Below are positions 9,542-19,156 of a stretch of DNA of 64,000 nt, in pieces; the stretch's first letter is position 1, and every line of letters begins with the position of its first letter. Under the pieces are notes generated by a model, which was not told the origin of the DNA, did not search any database, and saw only the letters and a list, made by a program, of their open reading frames with translations. The translations under genes and the position numbers were made by a program. The stretch is taken from contig NBMC01000015.1 in the NCBI GenBank assembly GCA_002084805.1, positions 1 to 64,000 of the forward strand, written 5' to 3'. Source of the stretch: Spirochaetaceae bacterium 4572_59 (GTDB taxonomy: Bacteria > Spirochaetota > Spirochaetia > DSM-2461).

Positions 9542-11164
9542 TTATTCCTCTATTACTGCGATATTCCCCCACTGAATGGAGCAGCTTTCAAGATTACCAA
9601 TCCACTCTTCGAATATATTCTGCTGACTGTAGGAACGAAAGTCAATCCTCTTTGATTCTTCTGTAAACACGAATCCTCTTTGTAATCCTCTGGAAAAAGC
9701 AAGATAACCGTTGTCCAGAGAACCCCAGGAACCGGGGGGATCGGCTTCTTCAGCTAGATAGGCGCTCAATGCCCCGTCAGCAGCGGCCGTGTCCACAGGA
9801 AACCATCCACTACCGGGCAGATAGATCTCGGACCAGTAGTGGGTCACAACATCCGCTATATCGGCTGATATCCAGACACCTGAGACTATCCGTGCGGGAA
9901 TACCCGCCCCACGGCATAAACTTGTAAAGAACGAGGCATAGCCAAAGGAGTCTGTTTTTCTACTTGTAAGCCATTTTGTATGATCTATTTCCGGATTTCC
10001 GCTGTCCGGGTGCATCTTCCATAACACATAGTCATAAAGGAGGCTGGCTTTTGCATAGGGATTTTTTTCTCTTTTATAAACTGCCATTGATGTTCTTTTA
10101 AAATATGTTGCAAAAATATCCTTTTCATCCCTTAAAAAAGGCTCCATCATTTCCAGATTATCATAATGATCCGGAACATCTTCCTTATCTATTATATATT
10201 CAAGCTGACTCAGGGATAGTTTGTAGTTAAGATCAAGGGAGTATTCATGACCACTGGCCAGCTCTGTCAGCTGATAAACCTGCAAATTATGATCCAGCCT
10301 AAGGGGATCCAGACTGGATTCGGTCTTAAGGACATTCTGACCAGGTCTGGGAGAGGGCGAAGGAACCCATAAAACAAGACTGTTACCAGGAAGGGCCCCT
10401 ACCCTGTCGATTTTTACGGACTGAGAAATGTTCAGAACCCTTCTACTTCTTTTTTCAATATACCCGGAAGGCTCTACTTCTATTTCGACAGAGTTGCTGT
10501 ATCCAGCCTGAGTTCTAACATATACGGGGCCACTCCTGGCTTCTTCAGGGAGATAAAAAGATATGCTTGAATCTGTCCAGTTTGAAAAGTTTTCAGCCGG
10601 GACAGTAAAATACTGACTCTCATCAGGACTGTCCAGAACACTTTCAGGTGCTTTTCCGGAAAGATTAACAAGAATCGTACTGTTCTTCTGCCGCTGTCCC
10701 AGTTTATCACCGCTAAGGATAACCAGTTCGCCCGGTTTAAAACGGCTGTTATTAATGCGTGAAAGATAAGGTTTACCCGGAATGAAAGCTCCTGTAGAAC
10801 GATCAGGAAGACGTTCTGACAGAATATAGAGGGTCCCCCTACTTCTACCGCCTGAAGTCTCAACATAGATCAGGCCGGAACCGGACAGAGGAGGAATCCT
10901 TATTTTTATTGTGCTATCGGACCAGAATTCCACGGCAGATGAGGAAAGAGGTGATTTATTCAGCCAGACTTTGGACTTACTCCGGGTCATACCAAAATTC
11001 TGTCCGGAAATAACCATCAAGTCTCCTGAACGGATCTCTTCTGGAGAGATAAATAGTATCTGGGGCTGTCGCTTTGAAACTGACAGACTTAACAGAAAAA
11101 GCAGCAGCAGGCAGACATAAATGCCTACCGGCAGAATATGATAGAGGAAAACACGTCGTTTCAT
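9542..11164 (-). CDS. Membrane-anchored IPT/TIG and transglutaminase-like domain protein
   Basis: Predicted protein of 540 residues. A single N-terminal hydrophobic segment (about 8-28) anchors or exports it. Two immunoglobulin-like IPT/TIG repeats follow (about 33-110 and 130-215; each has 'G..L.I.G..fG...s...V..'). The C-terminal part (about 330-520) is a transglutaminase-core fold with the nucleophile in FTSLCRGAGIPARIVSG, the His in THYWSEIYLPGSGWFPVD and the Asp in that same block, so the Cys-His-Asp triad looks intact. Proteins with this core act as proteases or amide-forming enzymes. Position downstream of sigma, anti-sigma and a small exported protein suggests an envelope-stress or wall-linked role (inference). 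Confidence 0.75.
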   Translation of the reverse strand: MKRRVFLYHILPVGIYVCLLLLFLLSLSVSKRQPQILFISPEEIRSGDLMVISGQNFGMTRSKSKVWLNKSPLSSSAVEFWSDSTIKIRIPPLSGSGLIYVETSGGRSRGTLYILSERLPDRSTGAFIPGKPYLSRINNSRFKPGELVILSGDKLGQRQKNSTILVNLSGKAPESVLDSPDESQYFTVPAENFSNWTDSSISFYLPEEARSGPVYVRTQAGYSNSVEIEVEPSGYIEKRSRRVLNISQSVKIDRVGALPGNSLVLWVPSPSPRPGQNVLKTESSLDPLRLDHNLQVYQLTELASGHEYSLDLNYKLSLSQLEYIIDKEDVPDHYDNLEMMEPFLRDEKDIFATYFKRTSMAVYKREKNPYAKASLLYDYVLWKMHPDSGNPEIDHTKWLTSRKTDSFGYASFFTSLCRGAGIPARIVSGVWISADIADVVTHYWSEIYLPGSGWFPVDTAAADGALSAYLAEEADPPGSWGSLDNGYLAFSRGLQRGFVFTEESKRIDFRSYSQQNIFEEWIGNLESCSIQWGNIAVIEE

Positions 11165-11191
11165 TGATTACTACCCGGCAGACGAATCTAT

Positions 11192-11752
11192 TTAATTAAC
11201 TGACTCGGCTGTGGAATTTTCGCTGCTCTCAGGAGCAACATCCGCTGATGCAGCCTCACCATTAACATAGTAAGGACTTATCATAACTGCCATTTCAACA
11301 TGCAGTTTTTCCGGATTATTCAGATTATCCATTTTTCCGAGGGGAAAGAACAGTACTGTTTCACTGAATTCAAGGGGAATACTCTTCATACTGGTATAAT
11401 ATCGGATTCCTTCAGGCGTTGTTTCTGTTTTTTCCTGCAATAACCAGATTTCACTCTGAGCTACCAGAACAAGCCCCCCGTCAATTTTACGAAAAGGAGT
11501 GAAGTGAACTGATAGTTTTGCACGCTTATTTGAAAGGTGAACCGTTACGGGTCTTCCGGAAACAGTTAATTTATCCAGTTCCGATTCCCACAGAACATTC
11601 CGTTCATTCTGTGAGAGGCTGGCATGAATATTGATAGAGAGAGCATCTTTGATAATTTGTTCCAGAGAGGATTCATCACTCTCCTGACCAGTTAATGATA
11701 ATCCTGCAATGAAGCTAAGAAGTAATCCAAAAATCAGGGTCTTACGGGTCAA
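11192..11752 (-). CDS. Small exported protein of unknown function
   Basis: The reading frame gives 186 residues. An N-terminal signal peptide is visible (about 1-23, ending around LTGQES). The remainder is predicted soluble and beta-rich, with the pattern 'VTVHLSNKRAKLSVHFTPFR' and a charged tail rich in Ser/Glu. Not recognised as a known family. The TTG start overlaps the anti-sigma stop (TTGA, 11749-11752), with GGAGG nine bases upstream, so it is translationally coupled to the anti-sigma gene. Possible client or sensor of the sigma/anti-sigma pair. Confidence 0.6.
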   Translation of the reverse strand: MTRKTLIFGLLLSFIAGLSLTGQESDESSLEQIIKDALSINIHASLSQNERNVLWESELDKLTVSGRPVTVHLSNKRAKLSVHFTPFRKIDGGLVLVAQSEIWLLQEKTETTPEGIRYYTSMKSIPLEFSETVLFFPLGKMDNLNNPEKLHVEMAVMISPYYVNGEAASADVAPESSENSTAESVN

Positions 11753-12315
11753 TGCGATGAGCCTCCGTTAAAACTGACAGATCTTGTCAGCTGGGAATCA
11801 CCATAGAATCCAAGGTCCAGATCAACAGGTAGTTCAATACTCGATTCCTGGTTAAACATCTGACTGTCTGAGGGTTCCAGAAGAGAGAGGAGGGCATCGA
11901 TATCCTCACCGGAAACTGTCAGGTCTCCCTGGGGAATAGACCAACCTTGGGACACGGCAATGGCCGGACTCATATAAGATCCGGAAGGACCACTGTTCCC
12001 GGCCATAACAAAGCCCATAAAAAAGGCCAGGATAGCAGCAGCGGCGGCAGCTACAGGGATCAATCCATTACCAAAACGGTGGTACGTGGATCTCTCAACT
12101 GTGTTCCGTTGGCGGACCATGTGCTCCAAATCGGAAAACGTGGAACTGTAGGATGGTTCGGGAGCACTTTGCAGAATATGGCTCTGCTCCTTATAAGTTT
12201 TAATTAGTGAACGGCAGTTTTCACAACTTAAAAGATGCTCTTCAATCCTTTCTTTCCAGGGACTGCCTACCTCTCCGTCATAAAAGGCGGACAACAATTT
12301 GCTATCAGGGCACAT
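11749..12315 (-). CDS. Anti-sigma factor with zinc-finger (ZAS) domain
   Basis: Membrane protein of 188 residues expected to hold the adjacent ECF sigma factor inactive. The N-terminus carries the ZAS signature: His in EEHLLSCENC, then CxxC (HxxxCxxC). A membrane segment lies near the middle (LIPVAAAAAAILAFFMGFVMA), followed by an extracytoplasmic tail rich in Ser/Asp. Start is the ATG at 12315, preceded by AAGGGG; the longer in-frame GTG at 12342 would be internal to the sigma gene and has no SD. It overlaps the sigma stop by 11 bases, the usual arrangement for cognate pairs. Confidence 0.8.
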   Translation of the reverse strand: MCPDSKLLSAFYDGEVGSPWKERIEEHLLSCENCRSLIKTYKEQSHILQSAPEPSYSSTFSDLEHMVRQRNTVERSTYHRFGNGLIPVAAAAAAILAFFMGFVMAGNSGPSGSYMSPAIAVSQGWSIPQGDLTVSGEDIDALLSLLEPSDSQMFNQESSIELPVDLDLGFYGDSQLTRSVSFNGGSSH

Positions 12316-12817
12316 ATATTTCCCCTTTTTTGAGAATTTCACTCATTTTTTGTCTGGCTCGAAATACCCGTATTTTAACATTACCTTCTGATATTTTCAG
12401 AATTTCTCCTATCTGTTTATAATTCAGCCCACCATATTCCTTCAGCGTGAGAACAACTCTCATTTTATACGGCAGTTGCATCAGTGCGTCCTGGACCATC
12501 CGTTTTGATTCGTCCTCCATAAGACCCGTCTCACCCTGATTTGTAATCTCGGGCTTAGGTTCATGATAATATTTATGGTAAGCTTTCCTCTCACGGCCTT
12601 TTCGTTTTTCATGATTAAACGCAAGGTTTTTAACAACACGTATCAGCCAGTATTTTGCCTGGTCTCCCGGGGGAATCTTATCAATCCTCTCATAATACCG
12701 GATAAATGCTTCCTGACAGAGATCTTCACTGGCAGTAGTCGAACCGGTAATTCTATAGGCTACACGCATCAAAAGGGGGTATAGCTCATTGTAAGTCTGC
12801 TCAAAATCTATCGACAC
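12305..12817 (-). CDS. ECF-type RNA polymerase sigma factor
   Basis: The 170-residue sequence has both ECF regions. Region 2 is visible around residues 12-75 (LMRVAYRITG...EDLCQEAFIRYYERI...YWLIRVVKNLAFNHEKRKGR). Region 4 is around 105-165 (ALMQLPYKMRVVLTLKEYGGLNYKQIGEILKISEGNVKIRVFRARQKM). Start is GTG at 12817 with AAAGGG upstream. Immediately followed by an overlapping ZAS anti-sigma and envelope genes. Its likely regulon includes this operon. Confidence 0.9.
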   Translation of the reverse strand: MSIDFEQTYNELYPLLMRVAYRITGSTTASEDLCQEAFIRYYERIDKIPPGDQAKYWLIRVVKNLAFNHEKRKGRERKAYHKYYHEPKPEITNQGETGLMEDESKRMVQDALMQLPYKMRVVLTLKEYGGLNYKQIGEILKISEGNVKIRVFRARQKMSEILKKGEIYVP

Positions 12818-12872
12818 GTATCCAGCCCTTTAACATTAAAACAGAGGTAGCTTATGTTTGTTACAGGAAAGT

Positions 12873-14291
12873 TCAATTTTTTTTCCACTTGGGTCCTTCG
12901 GGAGAATCTACGATCTGGATTCCCCTTGCCAGAAGGTCATCACGAATCCTATCTGACAAGGCAAAGTCCTTGTTTTTCCGGGCTTCCTGTCTCTGCTGAA
13001 TCATTGCTTCAATTTCACTGTCCAGTGCTTCACCGGAAAGATCTTCTTTCAGTTCAGCTTCCGCCAGATTTAACCCCAAGATCCGGTCCATGTCCAAAAG
13101 GAGTCCCAGTTTCTCGCCGGAAGAGATATCATTACTCTTCAGACAGCTCCAGATATCAGCCAGACAACGGGGTGTATTAAGATCCTGAGAGATATGATCC
13201 TGAAAGTCTTTCAACACTTTTTCTGCGGCTTCAGAAAAATCCCTTGGATCAACAGGAACGCCTTCGGCTTTCAGCTGTGCGGTCTTTTTCAACAGACCTT
13301 CCCTTGCGGTACGAGCTGCATCCAGAGATTCCCATGTAAAGATCAGCTGGGAACGGTAATGTCCGGCCAGCAGAAAGTAGCGATAATCCATGGCATCATA
13401 GCCCTTGTCTACAAGATCCTGCACTGTCAGGAAACCACCCTTGGATTTTGACATTTTGCCGTTTTTCATAATGACAAACTCATTATGAAGCCAGTAGTTT
13501 ACCCATTTACAGCCGTTAGCTGCTTCGGACTGGGCAATTTCATTAGTATGATGAACGGGAATATGATCGATACCGCCACAATGGATGTCGAAGTGAGGTC
13601 CCAGATATTTGCTGCTCATGGCACTGCATTCGATGTGCCAGCCGGGATAACCCACACCCCAAGGAGAATTCCAGGTCATGGCCTGATTCTCAAATTTGCT
13701 CTTTGTAAACCACAGAACAAAGTCCTGGGGATTTTTCTTATTAGTATCAACAACAGTACGAGCTCCGTGCTGCAGCTCCTGTTTATCCAGTCCCGCCATT
13801 TTACCGTATTCGGGAAACTTGGCCGTATCAAAATACACATTCCCACCAGAGGTATAGGTAAAGCCCTTATCTTCCAGAGTTTTCACCATACTTATCATCT
13901 CATCGATATGTTCGGTCGCCTTACAAACATGATGGGGAATATTGATATTCAAACGTTCGGTGTCGTGGAAAAATGCTTTGGTAAAAAACTCGGCGATATC
14001 CCAGACAGACATGCCCTGTTCACGGGCACTTTTGATCATCTTGTCTTCGCCCTCATCACCATCGTCGGTAAGATGCCCCACATCGGTAACATTCATAACA
14101 TGATTTACTTCGTATCCGGCATATTCCAGGGTTCTTCTGAGAACATCTTCAAAGGTATAGGGTCGCATATTTCCGATGTGAGCATAGTTGTATACGGTTG
14201 GACCACAGCAGTACAGACCAACCTTGCCATTTTCTATGGGTTTGAATTCCTGCAGCTCTCTTCCATCTGAATTTAAAAATTTAACCTTCAC
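12873..14291 (-). CDS. cysS: Cysteinyl-tRNA synthetase
   Basis: Class Ia aminoacyl-tRNA synthetase, 472 residues, charges tRNA-Cys. HIGH-type motif AHIGN (37-41) after the zinc-ligand GLYCCGPTVYN block, WHIECSAMSS with another zinc Cys, and KMSKS in NGKMSKSKGG (about 270). The C-terminal helical domain ends in the conserved basic segment. Start is GTG with AAGGAG six bases upstream. Only 45 bases separate it from the divergent murB, so the two must share a short bidirectional promoter region. Confidence 0.96.
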   Translation of the reverse strand: MKVKFLNSDGRELQEFKPIENGKVGLYCCGPTVYNYAHIGNMRPYTFEDVLRRTLEYAGYEVNHVMNVTDVGHLTDDGDEGEDKMIKSAREQGMSVWDIAEFFTKAFFHDTERLNINIPHHVCKATEHIDEMISMVKTLEDKGFTYTSGGNVYFDTAKFPEYGKMAGLDKQELQHGARTVVDTNKKNPQDFVLWFTKSKFENQAMTWNSPWGVGYPGWHIECSAMSSKYLGPHFDIHCGGIDHIPVHHTNEIAQSEAANGCKWVNYWLHNEFVIMKNGKMSKSKGGFLTVQDLVDKGYDAMDYRYFLLAGHYRSQLIFTWESLDAARTAREGLLKKTAQLKAEGVPVDPRDFSEAAEKVLKDFQDHISQDLNTPRCLADIWSCLKSNDISSGEKLGLLLDMDRILGLNLAEAELKEDLSGEALDSEIEAMIQQRQEARKNKDFALSDRIRDDLLARGIQIVDSPEGPKWKKN

Positions 14292-14336
14292 AATTTCTCC
14301 TTAAGCATATTGCCACTGGGATACGGGACAATTATC

Positions 14337-15281
14337 ATGTGTATTGTGAACAAAATAGTGAATTTAATCAAAAAAATCAATATTGATACCGTAATCAGAG
14401 AGAATGAACCCCTGAGTGCTCATAACTGCTTTCAGACCGGAGGCTGTGCAGATGTGTTTGTAGAACCCTCGAGCAGACAAGAACTCCTGGAAATTCTGAA
14501 GCTGCTGAAAAGAGAAGGGGTACCCCGTTTTATACTGGGTGGCGGAGCCAATATTCTGGTTTCAGATAAAGGCGTCCGGGGCGTCGTTATCGACATGAAG
14601 CGTTTGAACAGAATCAGTCTAGAGAAAAACATTCTCAGGGTGGAAGCCGGATGTTCTATCTCGGAAGCCTCTCTCAAAGCAGCGCGATGGGGGTTCAAGG
14701 GGCTTCAGTTTATCTACGGCATGCCCGGTTCTCTGGGGGGAGCCCTATGGATGAACGCCCGTTGTTACTCCGGAGAAATATCCCACATTTTCAGCTGGGC
14801 GGATATTATCAATGAAGACCTGAAAGTAGAAAGAATTGTGTTTAAACAGGATGACTGGGACTATAAAAAATCTCCCTTTCAAAATAGGGATTGTGTTATA
14901 CTTTCCGGGGCTTTCCGAATGGAAAAAGCCCCTTCCCCTCAATTACTGATTTTTATGGATAAGATAAAGAAAGACAGGGAAGAGAAAGGCCATTACAGGG
15001 CCCCTTGTGCTGGCTCCACATTTAAGAACAATAGAGATTTCGGCTCCCCTTCGGGCGTGCTGATTGAAAACGCCGGCTTAAGGGGTAAATGCCTGGGAGC
15101 TGCGGCTGTTTCAGATTGGCACGGAAATATTCTGATAAATAAAGGCAATGCCACATCCCGAGAGATTTCGGACCTGATCCGTTTGGTTCAGGATAAAGTA
15201 AAAGAGAAAACCGGGTTCATGCTGGAAGCGGAAGTTTTGAAAATTGGCGATTGGGAGCTGGAAGATGGAAAATCTGATTGA
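14337..15281 (+). CDS. murB: UDP-N-acetylmuramate dehydrogenase
   Basis: FAD-dependent NADPH reductase completing UDP-MurNAc in the cytosol. FAD-binding motifs are present: FILGGGANILVSDKG (after the N-terminal HNCFQTGG) and YGMPGSLGGALWMNARCYSGEI. The C-terminal catalytic serine lies in CAGSTFKNN, with the LIENAGLRGK block following. The protein is somewhat short (314 residues), consistent with the compact type II MurB that lacks the extra loop of E. coli. The ATG at 14337 is chosen over an in-frame TTG at 14310; neither has a strong SD. Overlaps mgtE by 17 bases. Confidence 0.92.
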   Translation: MCIVNKIVNLIKKINIDTVIRENEPLSAHNCFQTGGCADVFVEPSSRQELLEILKLLKREGVPRFILGGGANILVSDKGVRGVVIDMKRLNRISLEKNILRVEAGCSISEASLKAARWGFKGLQFIYGMPGSLGGALWMNARCYSGEISHIFSWADIINEDLKVERIVFKQDDWDYKKSPFQNRDCVILSGAFRMEKAPSPQLLIFMDKIKKDREEKGHYRAPCAGSTFKNNRDFGSPSGVLIENAGLRGKCLGAAAVSDWHGNILINKGNATSREISDLIRLVQDKVKEKTGFMLEAEVLKIGDWELEDGKSD

Positions 15282-16611
15282 AAACCTGAAAGAGTACATG
15301 GACTCCCTTCATGATGATGCTCTGAAAAGTCTGATAGGAACACTCAGTGCGGCGGAATTAGTAGAAATATGGGACAGATTCACAGACGAAGAGAAGCTAC
15401 GGCTGTTTCTACTTATTCCCCGGGAAAACCGCGGAGACCTGCTTCATGAACTACCCCTTTACGAACAGGAGCATCTGATTAGCGAGCTGTCGGAACAGGC
15501 GGCCCGCTCCCTCCTGGAAGATATGGAACCGGATGACCTGGTAGACCTTATTCAGGACCTCAGCCCGGAACTGCGCTCAGCAGTCTGGGAAAATATGAAC
15601 GAAGAGGCCAGAAAAGAAACTACCTTTCTCCTTCGTTTTGATGAGGATGATGCGGCAGGACTGATGACACCTCGTTATGCTGCCATTCTGGCTGATAAAA
15701 CGGTAGCCCAGGCCCTGTCTTTCATCCGGAACTCCATGGATAAACTGGAAACAATTTATTATATCTATGTGGTAGATCAGCTGAAACGGCTCACCGGTGT
15801 GGTCTCTCTGAAGGATATACTCAGAGCAAAAGATTCTGACCGGATTGGTGATATCATGAGAAAAGAGGTCATTTTTGTTCACGATGATACGGACCAAGAA
15901 GAGTCTGCCAGGGTTCTGGAAAACCATGACCTTCTGGCTCTTCCTGTAGTAGACAGGTTCAACCGTCTCTTGGGTATTATCACCTTTGATGATGTGCTCG
16001 AAGTTATCCGTGAAGAACAAACCGAAGATATTTATAAAATGGGTGCTATGGTGGGAGACACCCAAAGTTATATGGAAACATCTATCTGGGGGCTGGTAAA
16101 AAAACGTATTCCCTGGCTGATTGTTCTGCTGGTGGCGGGAACCATCACAAGCAATGTTCTCCACAGTTACCAGTCACTGCTTATGACAGCAGCGTTTCTG
16201 ACACTTTTCATCCCTGTTATAACCCAGACAGGTGGTAATTCGGGGACCCAATCCTCCACGCTGATGATACGCGGTCTAGCAACAGGAGAACTCCACTTCC
16301 GTGATATCTGGAAAGTTATGGGTAAAGAACTACTGGTGGGGCTGCTTATAGGAGTGACAACAGGATTTGTCATTTTAATAAGGGCCTATTTCACTCCTCC
16401 TGGAATTGATATTCTGCCAGCCGTGGCCATTGCCATATCCCTGTGCTGTGTGGTTATGTTTGCAACGGTCCTGGGATCTCTTGTTCCTATGCTGATACAC
16501 AAACTTGGATTTGACCCGACCGTTGCAGCAGGCCCTCTGATGTCTACGGTAATCGATGTGTGCGGCTTGACCATCTTCTTTGAAGTATCCAAACATATTC
16601 TACATCTATGA
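15265..16611 (+). CDS. mgtE: Magnesium transporter MgtE
   Basis: A Mg2+ channel of 448 residues. Domain order is standard: N-terminal superhelical MgtE-N domain (about 25-130), a pair of CBS domains (about 130-250; MTPRYAAILADKTVAQAL and DIMRKEVIFVHDDTDQEE), a linker helix, then five membrane segments (about 275-445). The pore-forming block FIPVITQTGGNSGTQSSTLMIRG is present. Start is the ATG at 15265, inside murB, with GGAG upstream. No Mg2+ riboswitch can be present directly upstream because the region is murB coding sequence. Its stop overlaps the next ATG. Confidence 0.93.
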   Translation: MENLIENLKEYMDSLHDDALKSLIGTLSAAELVEIWDRFTDEEKLRLFLLIPRENRGDLLHELPLYEQEHLISELSEQAARSLLEDMEPDDLVDLIQDLSPELRSAVWENMNEEARKETTFLLRFDEDDAAGLMTPRYAAILADKTVAQALSFIRNSMDKLETIYYIYVVDQLKRLTGVVSLKDILRAKDSDRIGDIMRKEVIFVHDDTDQEESARVLENHDLLALPVVDRFNRLLGIITFDDVLEVIREEQTEDIYKMGAMVGDTQSYMETSIWGLVKKRIPWLIVLLVAGTITSNVLHSYQSLLMTAAFLTLFIPVITQTGGNSGTQSSTLMIRGLATGELHFRDIWKVMGKELLVGLLIGVTTGFVILIRAYFTPPGIDILPAVAIAISLCCVVMFATVLGSLVPMLIHKLGFDPTVAAGPLMSTVIDVCGLTIFFEVSKHILHL

Positions 16612-17612
16612 AACCAATGAATCAGTGGAAACAGGATTTTCTGAATAAGAGCATGAGTGAAGTCGGAATTCCCGAATTCAGATCACAGATAAAACCCGAT
16701 AACAGCTTGTACTTTGCAGGCTCATGCTTTGCCTCGCAGCTTCACAGTTTCTGGCAGGATCATTTTCTGCCGGGCAGGACAGCACCCTTTGGAAATATCT
16801 ACAATCCTGAAAGCTTAAGAGCCGCCTTTGAGCTCCTGCTTTCGGGCCGGAAACTTGATGAGTCGGAACTCTTCTTTCATCAGGATCTATGGCGGCACAG
16901 CCTTTTCGATACCCTTAAAAGCTCTCCTCACAAAAAGATTCTGCTCAGGAATCTGAACAGAGCGCTGGGAACTCACAGAGAATACCTGAAGGGCTGCCGT
17001 TTTATGGTTATCACAGTGGGCACAGCCTGGGTCTACAGGGATAAAAAGACAGGAATGGTTGTCAATAACTGTCATAAAAGACCCGGTTCTGATTTTGAAA
17101 GGGTCTGTATGACCTCAGATAAGATAGGGGAAAGTCTCTCCTCTTTCTGCCGGATAGTAAGTAATTCCCTACCTGATATAACCTTTATCATGACCCTCAG
17201 CCCCGTAAGACATCTCCGTGATTCCGCAACAGAGAACTCCTTAAGTAAAGCACTGCTGCGCTGCGGACTGAATGATCTTTGCAAACAACAGGAAAATACG
17301 GAATATTTCCCTTCCTATGAAATCATGATGGATGAACTGCGTGACTACCGCTGGTATGCTGAGGACCTCTCCCATCCCTCCCCGCGGGCGAGTCATTATA
17401 TTATGCACCGTTTCTGCGGGGCAGCCGGAACAGAAGAATTGCAGAAATATCTGCCTCTGGCTGAAAAGCTGAAGAATATGATGGATCACCGTCTGCGTTT
17501 TCCCGATTCTACCCAGGGGATTAAGTTCAAAGAAAAACTGAACAGGGATCTGGAAGGATTCAGGAAGGTCTTTCCCTTTGCGGATCTGCCGGATCCGGAC
17601 AGCAGTTCCTAA
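16608..17612 (+). CDS. GSCFA-domain protein
   Basis: Encodes a 334-residue GSCFA protein, a family related to SGNH/GDSL hydrolases but of unproven function. The naming motif is present as AGSCFASQL (about 37-45), followed by TAPFGNIYNPESL; the distal block includes MTLSPVRHLRD (about 185-195) and DLSHPSPRAS (about 258-267), the latter matching the typical Asp-xx-His catalytic block of SGNH folds. No signal peptide, so cytosolic as read. ATGA overlap with mgtE (16608-16611). The convergent FGGY kinase overlaps its stop by 4 bases. Confidence 0.8.
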   Translation: MKPMNQWKQDFLNKSMSEVGIPEFRSQIKPDNSLYFAGSCFASQLHSFWQDHFLPGRTAPFGNIYNPESLRAAFELLLSGRKLDESELFFHQDLWRHSLFDTLKSSPHKKILLRNLNRALGTHREYLKGCRFMVITVGTAWVYRDKKTGMVVNNCHKRPGSDFERVCMTSDKIGESLSSFCRIVSNSLPDITFIMTLSPVRHLRDSATENSLSKALLRCGLNDLCKQQENTEYFPSYEIMMDELRDYRWYAEDLSHPSPRASHYIMHRFCGAAGTEELQKYLPLAEKLKNMMDHRLRFPDSTQGIKFKEKLNRDLEGFRKVFPFADLPDPDSSS

Positions 17613-19156
17613 AGCTCGGGATATCCGGTAATCTTCTGAATATCATGATAGATACGGGAAAGACGGGGATAGATTTTTTGATAAGTCATAAAAAGCTGAT
17701 TATAGAGATCGCTGTTTTTCTGCTGAGGGAGAAAGGTTCTCTCATAACGCACCATTTCAGAGACAGCTTTATCAATGGACGGATGCAATCTCAGTCCTGA
17801 CGCAGTCAGAATCGCAGCGCCGAGTCCTGAAGCTTCATAGGTTTCTCCCCTGACCAGGGGTTTTCCGAAAATATCAGCACTGATCTGACAGATAATATCA
17901 CTCTTGCTGGCTCCTCCGGATACGGCAACCTTTTCAGATCTGAAACGCCCTCTCTTTTCCAGGTTTTCCAATCCGTCACGAAGAGCGTATCCCAGACCTT
18001 CCACAGTTGCCCTGTAGAGGGAGCTTCTGGTATGAGCATCACCAAAACCAATAAAGGCCCCTTTCGCAAGGGGATCCTTCAAACTGGGACCCCAATAAGG
18101 CTGCATCATCAGCCCCCGGCAGCCCGGTGGATCAGATTCCAGAAGCCTGTCCAATAACTCCTCGGGCAGAACACCCTGGCGTATAGCCTCTTCGGTCTCC
18201 GGTTGCCCCAATTCATCCCGGAACCAGCTGATCATCCAGTAGCCCCGGTAGATCTGTATCTCCGGGATCCATGCCCCCGGGTAGGAGGCGCAGTAGGCCG
18301 GCAGAAAGGGAAGAGGTTCGAAGTAACGTTTAGTCATAACTCCCACTGTTGCGGCCGTACCAAAACTAAGGGAGGCTAAAGAGGGATCAAGACAACCCAT
18401 CCCAAGGGTTTCGCAACTTTTATCGCTGCCGCAGGCCACCACCGGAAGTCCTTCGGGTAAACCGGTTTCTTTCGCGGCCCCGGGAGTGATGGAACCAATA
18501 ATTTCACCCGGTTCAAGCAGGGAGTAACGTTTTTCATTCTCCAGAGGGAAAAGCTTACTATTCAGGGCACTCGGGGAACACCAACGGCGCTTTTTATAAT
18601 CCATAGGGATGTGTCCCACCATGGAGGCCACAGAGTCTGTCACTTCACCGCAGAGACGGAAGTTTAAAAAACCTGAAATCTGTACATACTTCCAGGTTTT
18701 CTCCCAGATTTCAGACTGATTCTCCCGGATCCAGTTGCTCTTGCCATCCCGCATAGCCTTGAGAATGACTTTGTCTTTTTTAAGAATGCCATAAACCGCA
18801 TTCATGGGGAAACGGGGATGATAGGAGCCTTCAGCTTTTCGGGTATCCAACCAGGAGATAGCGGGCCTCAGGACCGTACCATCGTGGCCCAGATTGACCA
18901 TGCTATCCCTTTGAGCGGTAACTCCCACTCCTGCAATAGAAGCGAAGATCTCTGGACTACGGCTCTTCAAAGCCCTGCAACCCTGAATCAGAGAGTCCCA
19001 GAAAAGAGAAGGATCCTGCTCCGCCCAGCCGGGCCGGGGAGATCGGTATGGTTCGTACTCGATCTTCTCTTTATCCAGGATCCTCCCGGAGGAATCAAAA
19101 ATAATGCTGCGGAGACTCTGAGTTCCACAGTCAACTACCAGGATTTTATCTCTCAT
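17609..19156 (-). CDS. FGGY-family carbohydrate kinase (xylulokinase-like)
   Basis: ATP-dependent sugar or sugar-alcohol kinase, 515 residues, two actin-like domains. The N-terminal phosphate loop VVDCGTQSLRSIIFD (7-21) and the substrate block GVTAQRDSMVNL are clear; the C-terminal FGGY domain carries VAVSGGASKSDIICQISADIFGKPLV and EASGLGAAILTA. The motif SFGTAATVGV is the second phosphate loop. Closest in appearance to xylulokinase/ribulokinase-like members, but the exact sugar cannot be read from sequence. ATGA-type overlap with the HDAC-like gene upstream makes it the last gene of a four-gene unit. Confidence 0.82.
   Translation of the reverse strand: MRDKILVVDCGTQSLRSIIFDSSGRILDKEKIEYEPYRSPRPGWAEQDPSLFWDSLIQGCRALKSRSPEIFASIAGVGVTAQRDSMVNLGHDGTVLRPAISWLDTRKAEGSYHPRFPMNAVYGILKKDKVILKAMRDGKSNWIRENQSEIWEKTWKYVQISGFLNFRLCGEVTDSVASMVGHIPMDYKKRRWCSPSALNSKLFPLENEKRYSLLEPGEIIGSITPGAAKETGLPEGLPVVACGSDKSCETLGMGCLDPSLASLSFGTAATVGVMTKRYFEPLPFLPAYCASYPGAWIPEIQIYRGYWMISWFRDELGQPETEEAIRQGVLPEELLDRLLESDPPGCRGLMMQPYWGPSLKDPLAKGAFIGFGDAHTRSSLYRATVEGLGYALRDGLENLEKRGRFRSEKVAVSGGASKSDIICQISADIFGKPLVRGETYEASGLGAAILTASGLRLHPSIDKAVSEMVRYERTFLPQQKNSDLYNQLFMTYQKIYPRLSRIYHDIQKITGYPEL

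Noticed and set aside
13485-14270. Long open frame antisense to cysS (261 codons)
   Set aside because: Pure shadow of a conserved synthetase; no SD, no family-like motifs.
15200-15265. Mg2+-sensing leader before mgtE
   Set aside because: The region is murB coding sequence that overlaps mgtE.
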